Positions 1-5,648 of a stretch of 6,231 bases of DNA are shown here, in pieces. This DNA is from Candidatus Wolfebacteria bacterium. GTDB taxonomy: Bacteria > Patescibacteriota > Minisyncoccia > UBA6257 > UBA9933. The notes under the pieces were generated by a model that saw nothing but the letters and a program-made list of their open reading frames with translations, was not told the DNA's origin and searched no databases. Numbering within the stretch: the first letter of the stretch is position 1; each line of letters opens with the position of its first letter. The position numbers and the translations under genes are program-made. The stretch lies in contig JAPLZW010000108.1 in assembly GCA_026394835.1 (NCBI GenBank), positions 1 to 6,231 of the forward strand, given 5' to 3'.

Positions 1-787
1 ATACTTCGGCGAAACGGCGTGGTAAGTCCCCCTCAAAGAGCGCTTGAGTTGTCCCCAGAATCCCTCAATGGTATTCGTATGGATGTCGCTTTTGACGTAG
101 TGCTTTTTCCCGTGTTTAACCCCGCCTTGCTGATAGCCGAACTTCGGCAACTTCTTATAAGCGGAGTATTCATCACTCATAATCTTTGAACCGAGTTTGA
201 CGTTCTGAAATACCTAATTAAGAACGATATGAGGTTTCCCTGTTCGGTATGACACTTGCCTTGATTCTGCCGTCCCGCTCAACCATTCCCATAATCGCCG
301 ACTTATCCTTAAACTGGTTTCCATCTCCTTTGTGTTTCCCGCCGATATATGTTTCGTCAACTTCAATAGTCCCGCTAAGCATATCTCCGTCATTAGCCAT
401 TAAAGCCCGAATCTGTTTAGCTATCCGCCATGCGCATTTGTAAGTGATTCCGAGTTGCCTTTGTAATTCCTTGCCTGATACGCCGTTCCGAGAAGCCGAA
501 AAAAGGAATATGGCGAAAAACCATAAAGTCAAAGGAGTTGAGGACTTTTCAAAGATAGTTCCGGCCACGGGGTTTATCTGCTTACCGCAAGAACAGGCAT
601 AAGTTTTTCTGCCCTTCACGCGATAGAATTTCTTATTCCCGCAAGAGCAAGTATGATTACTGAATTTCTTTTGGAAAATATATTCAATACAAGCGTTATT
701 ATCGGGAAATTCTTTTTGAAAATCCCTGATGCTGTAATTGGGGGCGACCTTTCGGATGGCGATTGCCTTAGTGGTTATTGTTTTCAT
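1..787 (-). pseudogene. IS1595-family (ISXO2-like) transposase, frameshifted, incomplete at window edge
   Basis: This is a DDE transposase that would cut and rejoin the element's ends. The ATG is at 787-785, and the first 189 codons are open to a TAA at 218-220. They hold a zinc ribbon (C47, C49, C65, C67), a helix-turn-helix-like stretch around residues 103-125 and the first catalytic aspartate, D144, in IEVDETYIGG. The rest of the protein continues in another frame on the same strand: MSDEYSAY supplies the second Asp, and HTNTIEGFWGQLKRSLRG followed by TYHAVSPKY supplies the third acidic residue. The frame changes by one base near 236-244, around the shared VIPNR region. After the shift there is also an in-frame TAG at 214-216, so two lesions separate the halves. 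The last roughly 40 codons lie beyond the left edge. A homologue in a related genome could be intact. Confidence 0.85.
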
Positions 788-793
788 ACCCTA

Positions 794-822
794 AGCTTAG
801 CAAAGTGCCTACTTGTTGTCAA
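794..822 (-). promoter_or_regulatory. candidate transposase promoter
   Basis: On the minus strand there is a perfect -35 box, TTGACA (822-817), then a 17-base spacer and a weak -10, TAAGCT (799-794). The transposase ATG follows 6 bases after the -10, so a transcript from here would be nearly leaderless. The -10 is part of a 10-base palindrome, CTAAGCTTAG (791-800). Confidence 0.35.
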
Positions 823-834
823 GGGATACTCTCC
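817..834. repeat. candidate IS1595 terminal inverted repeat (one end)
   Basis: Read on the minus strand, the bases are GGAGAGTATCCCTTGACA. A GG at the tip, and a -35-like TTGACA just inside the end upstream of the transposase, suit an IS1595-family terminus. The other end is not in the window, so both the repeat and the exact boundary are inferences. Confidence 0.45.
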
Positions 835-836
835 AA

Positions 837-865
837 CTGGCAAGTTTTGACAAATCATTTAAAAT
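837..865 (+). promoter_or_regulatory. weak candidate promoter for the exported-protein gene
   Basis: CTGGCA (837-842, four of six matches to the -35 consensus) is 17 bases from TAAAAT (860-865, five of six matches to the -10). It sits just outside the proposed IS end. A perfect TTGACA at 847-852 is also present, but no good -10 lies 16-18 bases downstream of it. The call rests on consensus matching only. Confidence 0.25.
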
Positions 866-930
866 CTGCTCTTCTTTAAACAGAGGAGGTTCCATTGCCG
901 GAATCTAAGGGCTAAAAACGCACATTCACA

Positions 931-936
931 AGGGGG
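931..936 (+). promoter_or_regulatory. Shine-Dalgarno site AGGGGG
   Basis: A purine-rich AGGGGG precedes two in-frame ATGs, at 940 (3 bases downstream) and 946 (9 bases downstream). Its spacing favours 946 as the main start, which removes only Met-Ala from the protein. The site contrasts with the minus-strand ribosomal genes, which have little or no Shine-Dalgarno sequence. Confidence 0.6.
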
Positions 937-939
937 TAT

Positions 940-1608
940 ATGGCCATGAAAAAGATTTTAGGAACGGCTATCTTGTATGCTGTATTCTCTATTGTCACTC
1001 CTTCTCTCGTGCCAGCTACCGAGCTTCCTCCGTCCGGATACAACGGTCCTGTCGCCGAGCACCCAAACTATTTCAAAGGTGACTGGTGGCGCTATCAACT
1101 AAAAAACGGAGAAGAGATGAGGCTAGTCTTCGACCATCAAGAAATCGGTCCGAGAGGCAACCTCAATGTATTCCGATCTCGATCTAAGAACAATAATGTC
1201 CTCCTTTATGTTACTCAAGGTCTCGGAATCGCGAAAAGAATAGGCGCCGTAACAGGAAAGGTCTTCTATAACGCCTACGAGGCTCATCCCGGGCAGACCA
1301 TGGAGGAGGTGGAGTTCCCAATCTGGATCGGGAAGAAATGGGAATACAACCAACCGGTCCGAGACACAGATACTGGAATTTATCTTACGGCCCGCGTCAA
1401 GTACGAAGTGGCTGACTACGAAGTAATCCAGTTGAAAGCTGGAGAATACGAAGTGTTCAAGATTATCCGCAAATACGAAACAAAAGGATCAAGAGGTAAC
1501 ATATGGCAAGGAGAGGAGATTTTCTGGTACTCTCCAAAAGCCAAGAATATCGTCAAATACGAGAATGACGTCCCGAAAGAGCTGACTTCCGCGAAGGTAG
1601 CTCCCTAG
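940..1608 (+). CDS. exported protein of unknown function
   Basis: I do not recognise the family with confidence. The protein has 222 residues from the ATG at 940, or 220 from the ATG at 946, which is better spaced from the AGGGGG site. It begins with a classic signal peptide: Lys-Lys at 4-5, a hydrophobic core at about 7-22, and a likely signal peptidase I site after VPA at residue 26. There is no lipobox cysteine and no further membrane segment, so it should be released to the periplasm or outside. The mature part is rich in Trp, Tyr and charged residues. It contains GKKWEY (131-136), LKAGEYEVFKI (165-175) and IFWYSPKAKNIVKYE (194-208). This series (a WEY strand, then a 'xAGxxxxFKI' strand, then 'WYSPxxxxxVKYE') resembles the beta-rich DUF3108-like exported proteins of Gram-negative bacteria; that is a pattern impression, not a match. 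It stands alone between an IS end and its own terminator, on the opposite strand to the operon, which suggests a separately acquired gene. Confidence 0.75.
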   Translation: MAMKKILGTAILYAVFSIVTPSLVPATELPPSGYNGPVAEHPNYFKGDWWRYQLKNGEEMRLVFDHQEIGPRGNLNVFRSRSKNNNVLLYVTQGLGIAKRIGAVTGKVFYNAYEAHPGQTMEEVEFPIWIGKKWEYNQPVRDTDTGIYLTARVKYEVADYEVIQLKAGEYEVFKIIRKYETKGSRGNIWQGEEIFWYSPKAKNIVKYENDVPKELTSAKVAP

Positions 1609-1641
1609 AAATCCATACCCCGACCAAACATCACTCGCCAC

Positions 1642-1703
1642 TAGCCGGTTCTGGGAATATTCCGAATATTCTCGGAACCGGCTATTTATTTAAAAAATTT
1701 TTA
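1642..1703 (+). terminator. strong intrinsic terminator of the exported-protein gene
   Basis: The 43-base hairpin at 1642-1684 has a perfect outer stem, TAGCCGGTTC/GAACCGGCTA. A TGG/TCG step follows that can pair as U-G, G-C and G-U in RNA, then an inner stem GAATATT/AATATTC closing a CCG loop. That makes about 20 continuous pairs. A T-rich tail (TTTATTT, then AAAAAATTTTT) follows. Only the plus-strand side has a T tract, so it terminates plus-strand transcription, beginning 33 bases after the stop codon. Confidence 0.85.
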
Positions 1704-1738
1704 CAGGAGAATGCTGATTTCCCAATGGCGGTGATCTA

Positions 1739-1770
1739 AAATAAAAACCCGCGAGCCACGGGCCGCGGGT
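1739..1770 (-). terminator. intrinsic terminator of the greA-end operon
   Basis: On the minus strand, ACCCGCG (1770-1764) pairs perfectly with CGCGGGT (1753-1747). An inner GCC/GGC pair closes a CGT loop, with one bulged base. The run TTTTTATTTTA follows immediately. It lies 35 bases after the greA stop and ends the minus-strand operon, facing the plus-strand terminator about 45 bases away. Confidence 0.85.
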
Positions 1771-1775
1771 CTTAC

Positions 1776-1803
1776 TTCTTAAATCTTATTTCTTAGATCT
1801 TAT
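1776..1803. repeat. 14-base tandem duplication after greA
   Basis: TTCTTAAATCTTAT is followed directly by TTCTTAGATCTTAT, with one mismatch between copies. The pair sits between the greA stop codon and its terminator. It is probably a slippage duplication in an untranslated tail; no function is apparent. Confidence 0.7.
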
Positions 1804-1804
1804 T

Positions 1805-2212
1805 TCAGTCTATGCTCAATACTTTATATTTTATTTTGCCGCTTGGCACCTGAACCTCAAAGGCATCCCCTACTTTCTTCGTAAGAAATGCTTTGCCCAA
1901 TGGCGATTCGTTGGAAATCAGATTCATAACCGGATTTGATTCTTCAGAACCCACGATGGTGTACTTGGTATTCTTGCCGTTTTTCTGAACCTTAACCGTA
2001 GAACCGATAGCCACCACGTCCTTACTTTTGCTTTTTCTTATCAAAACCGCGTTTCTTATCATTTCTTCCAGCTCAAAAATCCTGGTCTCGAGCTTGGCCT
2101 GCGAGTCCTTGGCATCGATGTATTCGGAATTCTCCGACAAATCGCCGTATTCCTTCGCCCTCTTTAATCTGTCGGCAATATCAACCCGAGCTTCTTTTTT
2201 CAGTTTATCCAA
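1805..2212 (-). CDS. greA: transcription elongation factor GreA, N-terminally truncated
   Basis: GreA enters the RNA polymerase secondary channel and stimulates cleavage of backtracked RNA. The C-terminal part is complete: an FKBP-like domain with NPVMNLISNESPLGKAFL (93-110) and VGDAFEVQVPSGKIKYKV (114-131). The coiled coil is present with its tip motif EYGDLSENSEY (21-31), including the two acidic tip residues D24 and E27. From TTG at 2212 the ORF is 135 residues against a usual length near 155-160. The same frame is open upstream to codon 2248 and reads KEGLEELKNEL from 2242, matching the first helix of GreA, but it then meets TAA (2251-2249) with no ATG or GTG. The native start is therefore missing, and TTG 2212 is only the best remaining start. 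The upstream sequence is the broken glycosyltransferase. The gene ends in TGA, so UGA is a stop here. If the junction is an assembly error, the real gene is normal. Confidence 0.85.
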   Translation of the reverse strand: MDKLKKEARVDIADRLKRAKEYGDLSENSEYIDAKDSQAKLETRIFELEEMIRNAVLIRKSKSKDVVAIGSTVKVQKNGKNTKYTIVGSEESNPVMNLISNESPLGKAFLTKKVGDAFEVQVPSGKIKYKVLSID

Positions 2213-2220
2213 CTCGTTTT

Positions 2221-2538
2221 TTAATTCTTCCAGCCCTTCTTTGTCGCGTTATCGGAATCCATGAAAAGCCTGATATTGCCTTTTGATTCCAGCATTCCCT
2301 GCTTCACCACCCAGCCTTTACCATGATTTATTTTGTTGTCTATGAGGCTTAAATTTTTTACCAAATGGCTGAAACGGTTAACGATCTCCGCGGTGCCGTC
2401 TTTTGAACCGTCATTTACCACGATAATTTCGTAGGAAAAATCGGCTTTGGAAAGATGCTTGTCAATGTCAATCAAAGTCAGGGGCAGCCTTTTCGCTTCG
2501 TTATAGGCCGGGATGATAACCGAAAGATATGGTTTCAT
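2221..2538 (-). CDS. GT2 glycosyltransferase, truncated after the DxD region
   Basis: This is a family 2 glycosyltransferase fragment of 105 residues. It resembles the dolichyl-phosphate glucose/mannose synthase-like group, cytoplasmic enzymes that move a sugar from a nucleotide sugar to a lipid phosphate. Visible are SVIIPAYNE (6-14), YEIIVVNDGSKDGTAE (36-51), the nucleotide-site NHGKGWVVKQG (71-81) and the DxD-like LFMDSDNAT (91-99). Family members run to about 230 residues or more, so roughly half is missing. The last residues, KKGWKN, are not family sequence: they are greA DNA read out of frame. The product would probably be inactive, because the acceptor half is gone. The ATG follows the aminopeptidase stop by 79 AT-rich bases and has no clear Shine-Dalgarno site. 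It may equally be treated as a pseudogene. Confidence 0.8.
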   Translation of the reverse strand: MKPYLSVIIPAYNEAKRLPLTLIDIDKHLSKADFSYEIIVVNDGSKDGTAEIVNRFSHLVKNLSLIDNKINHGKGWVVKQGMLESKGNIRLFMDSDNATKKGWKN

Positions 2539-2571
2539 ATAGTGTTCGCCAATAATGCTAATTTTTTATTT

Positions 2572-2593
2572 AATAATGCGAATTCGCGTTATT
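2572..2593. repeat. 22-base near-perfect palindrome
   Basis: AATAATGCG/AATTCGCGTTATT pairs with itself at every position but one of its eleven pairs. It lies in the 79-base gap between the aminopeptidase end and the glycosyltransferase start. The 8-mer AATAATGC also occurs at 2551-2558. The palindrome could be an operator or a small hairpin; there is no long T tract directly after it on the minus strand, so it is a poor terminator. Confidence 0.6.
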
Positions 2594-2617
2594 TGAAGCT
2601 ATTCTCATTATTAGCGA

Positions 2618-3937
2618 TTACTCCCTGGTTAATATTCTTGGTCCTTTTTCCGTTATCGCCACCGTGTGTTCAAAGTGGGCGGATAAACTTTTGTCGGAAG
2701 TAGCCCAGCTTTCGTCATCCAGCTGAATTACCTTGTCGCTTCCCGCGGAAAGCATCGGCTCGATAGCCAAAACCATTCCCGGAGCCAATTTCATGCCCAT
2801 TCCTCTTGTTCCGTGGTTAAAAACAACCGGGTCTTCGTGAAGTTTAGAGCCTATGCCATGGCCTGTCAATCCCTTAATCGGCCTGAATCCGCGTTTTTTG
2901 GCAAAATTTTCCACAGCGGAACCAATATCTCCCAAAGTATTTCCTGGCCAGCACTCTTTTATCGCCAAGGCGAGCGATTCCTTTGTGGTCTCGATAAGTT
3001 TTCTCGCCTCTTCGGAAATTTTTCCGATGCCGAAAGTCGCGGCGCCGTCGGAATAAAATCCTTTATAGATAACTCCGAAATCAAGCTTTAAGATATCTCC
3101 GGGCTTAAGGATATAATCTCCCGGGAAACCATGGACTACGACATCGTTCACGGATGCGCAGATTGAAGCTTTGTAGGGATGCCTCGCGCCATCGGGTTTA
3201 TAGTTCAAAAAACCCGGCTTGCCGCCGGCCTTCCTTATCAATTTTTCCGCAAGTTTATCAAGGTCTTCGTGGATTTTATAGGGAGCCGGCGTTCCGTCGA
3301 TTTTAATGATGTTATAGCCGCGTTTTTGGAGTTCGCCGATTACCGGCCCAACCCGCTCTTCATATTCCTTGAGGCGGACCTTTATAATTTCCGCATCGTC
3401 ATCCTTGCGGCGGATTATTTCTCCTCCGCAGGAAGGGCAACTTTTGAATTCGTATCCCATTCCGGCCATTGGCGAAAAACCGCAAACCAAGCAACTCATT
3501 CTCGTTGAATTTCTTTTTACGGATTCTTCTTGGGAAATGCCAAGGAGGAAAATAAAAATATTTTCCTTGCCATATCCTTTTTCCACGAAATCTATCAGCC
3601 CTTCAACACCTTCTTCGCCAAAAGCTTCGTACATCGTCCTGATGGCGCCGCTAAAAACAACGCTTTCTCCCAGGGTAATTAGTTGCCCGATTTTTTCCTT
3701 AACCGCGCCCAAAAACCACGATGGAGTATTAAGCTTTCCCGCGTTATTCAGCTCTTTCTCTTTTTTTATGACCGGGTCGTTTTGTTTCTTGGGATCATTA
3801 ATGAGTTTCCTTAAAAAATCGCCGCTGTCAAAATGATAGAGGCCAAGATTATCGGCCAATAACTTCGCTTGCGTTCCCTTGCCCGAACCCGGAGGCCCGT
3901 AAAGGAACACCGCAATTTTACTAATTGAATCCTTCAT
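2618..3937 (-). CDS. adenylate kinase - methionine aminopeptidase fusion ORF
   Basis: This is one 439-residue frame. Residues 1 to about 225 are adenylate kinase (ATP + AMP to 2 ADP). They contain the P-loop GPPGSGKGT (14-22), a zinc-type LID with C149, C152, C167 and C170, and RKDDDAEIIKVRLKEYEERV (177-196). The usual DGFPRT motif reads SGAIRT (96-101). From about 227 the sequence is type I methionine aminopeptidase (removes initiator Met). All expected metal and active-site residues are visible: H269, D286, D297, H360, H367, E393 and E423. Normal MetAPs are about 250 residues, but this part has only about 213: the first 45 or so residues, with helix 1, are absent, and KLAEKLIRKAGGKPGFLNY follows adenylate kinase's IDGTPAPYKIHEDL directly. 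adk and map are usually adjacent separate genes after secY, so an in-frame deletion would give this ORF. The ATG overlaps the secY end by 17 bases and has a GAGGG four bases upstream. Domain identities are firm; whether the fusion is real is uncertain. Confidence 0.9.
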   Translation of the reverse strand: MKDSISKIAVFLYGPPGSGKGTQAKLLADNLGLYHFDSGDFLRKLINDPKKQNDPVIKKEKELNNAGKLNTPSWFLGAVKEKIGQLITLGESVVFSGAIRTMYEAFGEEGVEGLIDFVEKGYGKENIFIFLLGISQEESVKRNSTRMSCLVCGFSPMAGMGYEFKSCPSCGGEIIRRKDDDAEIIKVRLKEYEERVGPVIGELQKRGYNIIKIDGTPAPYKIHEDLDKLAEKLIRKAGGKPGFLNYKPDGARHPYKASICASVNDVVVHGFPGDYILKPGDILKLDFGVIYKGFYSDGAATFGIGKISEEARKLIETTKESLALAIKECWPGNTLGDIGSAVENFAKKRGFRPIKGLTGHGIGSKLHEDPVVFNHGTRGMGMKLAPGMVLAIEPMLSAGSDKVIQLDDESWATSDKSLSAHFEHTVAITEKGPRILTRE

Positions 3938-5198
3938 ACTCCCTCATTATAAGCTGGGAATTAATTTGTCTCGCGGTATCCAAGGCGACAGCCACGACAA
4001 TTAAAAGCGCCGTGCCTCCCACGGAAAGCGAGCTAACGCCGGTAAAAGCCTGGGTTATATTCGGCAATATCGCGATTATGCCCAAAAATAACGCTCCTGA
4101 AAAAGTAATCCTGTTTATCACCTTGCCGAGATAATCGGTAGTTGATTCTCCGGGCCTGATGCCGGCGATAAACCCTCCGGCTCTCTGGAGGTTTTTTGAG
4201 ATTTCTTTCGGGTCAAAAGTGACAGCCGTGTAGAAATAAGTGAAAACCACAACCAAAAGGAAATAAATTATTCCGTAGATAAGCTGATTGTTAAAAAATT
4301 GAGTCACAATAACATTCAATTTTACCGCCAAGCTCGGAGAAATAATCGTGGCGAATTGGGCAATAAATTGCGGGAACAGAAGAATAGAAATCGCGAAGAT
4401 TATCGGAATAACTCCCGCCTGATTGACCTTTAGCGGCAAATAACTTGAAGCGCCGCCGTAGAGCTTATTGCCCCGCACCCTTTTAGCGTAAGAGACCGGA
4501 ATTCTCCTTTCTCCCTCCTGGATAAAAACCACGCCGCCGATAACCAATATCGCGACCGCGAGGAACAGCAGGATAAGGTCAATACGGATCGTTCCGGAGT
4601 TCCAGTTAAGAACAAGCTGCTGGGCTTCCCGAGGCAAACTGCTCACGATGCCCGCGAATATAATAAAAGAAATTCCGTTGCCGATTTTCTGCTCGGAGAT
4701 AAGCTCGCCTATCCACATGACAACCAAAGACCCGGCAGTGATGATGATGACATTCCTTATTAAATCAAACGGAGATAAAGGCGAAATGAGCCCTTGAGAC
4801 GTCAGAATATTTATAAAACCGTAAGCCTGAACCGCAGCCAGGGGAACCGTGATATATCTGGATAAACGGTTAAATTTCGCCCTGCCCGCAGAACCTTCTT
4901 CGTAATACATGGCTTTCAGATTCGGGAAAATCATGGTCAAAAGCTGCATAATAATGGTTGAGGTGATATAAGGGGCAACCGAGAGCATGATAATGGAAAG
5001 ATTGGAAAGCGCTCCGCCGGAGAATACGTTAAAGAACCCGAGCAACTGATTCGAAGACAAGATATCTTTTATTTTTGACGAATCAACGCCCGGCACGGGA
5101 ATCGCCGCCAGGATTCTATATACCACAAGCAAACCTCCAACGATGAAGACCTTTTTGCGGAGATCTTTAATTTTAAAAATCTGTAAGAAGCGTTCCAT
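3921..5198 (-). CDS. secY: preprotein translocase subunit SecY
   Basis: SecY is the pore-forming membrane subunit of the Sec translocon, which passes unfolded exported proteins across, and membrane proteins into, the cytoplasmic membrane. The 425-residue length is normal. The sequence has about ten hydrophobic segments. Diagnostic stretches are RILAAIPVPGVD (28-39), the plug-adjacent NVFSGGALSNLSI (57-69), SVAPYITSTIIMQLL (73-87), EQKIGNGISFIIF (169-181), GERRIPVSYAKR (229-240), NQAGVIPIIFA (259-269), DPKEISKNLQRAGGFIAGIR (329-348) and the C-terminal ALDTARQINSQLIMREYEGF. Cytoplasmic loop arginines that contact SecA and the ribosome are retained. The gene starts 24 bases after rplO with no clear Shine-Dalgarno site. 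It ends in TAG and overlaps the next gene by 17 bases, implying coupled translation. Confidence 0.97.
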   Translation of the reverse strand: MERFLQIFKIKDLRKKVFIVGGLLVVYRILAAIPVPGVDSSKIKDILSSNQLLGFFNVFSGGALSNLSIIMLSVAPYITSTIIMQLLTMIFPNLKAMYYEEGSAGRAKFNRLSRYITVPLAAVQAYGFINILTSQGLISPLSPFDLIRNVIIITAGSLVVMWIGELISEQKIGNGISFIIFAGIVSSLPREAQQLVLNWNSGTIRIDLILLFLAVAILVIGGVVFIQEGERRIPVSYAKRVRGNKLYGGASSYLPLKVNQAGVIPIIFAISILLFPQFIAQFATIISPSLAVKLNVIVTQFFNNQLIYGIIYFLLVVVFTYFYTAVTFDPKEISKNLQRAGGFIAGIRPGESTTDYLGKVINRITFSGALFLGIIAILPNITQAFTGVSSLSVGGTALLIVVAVALDTARQINSQLIMREYEGFN

Positions 5199-5205
5199 AT
5201 AAGAT

Positions 5206-5226
5206 TCGGGATTAACTCGGGATTAA
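5206..5226. repeat. 11-base direct repeat in the rplO-secY gap
   Basis: TCGGGATTAA occurs at 5206-5215 and again at 5217-5226. On the coding strand this is TTAATCCCGA twice, and one copy carries the rplO stop codon. It occupies most of the gap, at the place where a secY Shine-Dalgarno site would be expected. It is probably a short tandem duplication. Confidence 0.6.
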
Positions 5227-5639
5227 GAAACTTTTCCTCCGGCGGCTTCAATCTTTTTTATAGCCGAAGCGGAAACCGCAAGACCCTGGAATTCCAAAGC
5301 GCGCTTCAACTCGCCATTCCCCAATATCTTTACGCTTTCCCCTTTCTTGATCAATCCGCTTTTAATAAGCGCGCCGGTGTTAATTATATTAGCCTTCACC
5401 TTTTTTTCCAAATCGCCCAAGTTGATTGCGATAGGATTTGATTCAAGAGACTTAAATTTATATCCGCGCAGTTTCGGAATCCTCTGGATCATATCCCTTT
5501 CCGCAGGCCTGATACGGTGGCCGGCGCGCGCTTTTTGTCCCTTGGTTCCGCGGCCGGAAGTCGTGCCGCGCTTGCCTCCACGGCCAACGCGCTTTACGCT
5601 TTTTCTCTTATAAGTGATTTTTATTTCGTGAATCTGCAT
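5223..5639 (-). CDS. rplO: 50S ribosomal protein L15
   Basis: L15 (uL15) is a late-assembling protein of the large subunit that binds 23S rRNA. The 138 residues are close to the usual length of about 145. The basic, glycine-rich N-terminal extension is present: RVGRGGKRGTTSGRGTKGQK (17-36), matching the family 'GRGxGSGxGKTSGRGxKGQ' pattern, then ARAGHRIRP (37-45). The C-terminal globular domain includes VKILGNGELKRALEF (103-117) and SASAIKKIEAAGG (123-135), the usual L15 ending. It starts 9 bases after the rpsE stop, without a Shine-Dalgarno site; normally rpmD would lie between. Confidence 0.96.
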   Translation of the reverse strand: MQIHEIKITYKRKSVKRVGRGGKRGTTSGRGTKGQKARAGHRIRPAERDMIQRIPKLRGYKFKSLESNPIAINLGDLEKKVKANIINTGALIKSGLIKKGESVKILGNGELKRALEFQGLAVSASAIKKIEAAGGKVS

Positions 5640-5648
5640 TTTAGAAAA

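Larger units (their letters stand above)
1..834 (-). mobile_element. IS1595-family insertion sequence, partial, probably inactive
   Basis: This is the transposase-upstream end of an IS1595-family (ISXO2-like) element that runs off the left edge of the window. It is recognised by its transposase, which has an N-terminal zinc ribbon and the VDETYIGGKHKG motif. The outer boundary at 834 is inferred from a terminal-inverted-repeat-like sequence and its -35 box, because the partner repeat lies outside the window. If 834 is the true end, 835-842 (AACTGGCA) would be the 8-base target duplication typical of this family; that cannot be checked here. The transposase gene is broken, so the copy can move only if an intact transposase is supplied from elsewhere. 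Confidence 0.7.

Noticed and set aside
214..216. TAG read as an amino acid (recoded stop) in the transposase
   Set aside because: TAG ends secY at its normal length and TGA ends greA at its normal C-terminus, so both act as stops here; a frameshift is also needed in the transposase.
249..850. Open frames on the plus strand opposite the transposase (249-443, 653-850)
   Set aside because: They lie antisense to a clearly recognised transposase, have no family features and no ribosome binding sites.
1609..1804. A gene or small RNA between the exported protein and greA
   Set aside because: The stretch is accounted for by two terminators and a short tandem repeat; no start, ribosome site or promoter stands out.
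2235..2250. Programmed -1 frameshift linking the glycosyltransferase to GreA
   Set aside because: No slippery heptamer is present, and the two proteins are unrelated and each missing family sequence at the join, which points to a deletion.
2813..3836. Several plus-strand frames opposite the adk-map ORF, up to 155 codons
   Set aside because: The minus-strand protein has unmistakable kinase and aminopeptidase motifs throughout; the plus-strand products are low-complexity mirror frames.
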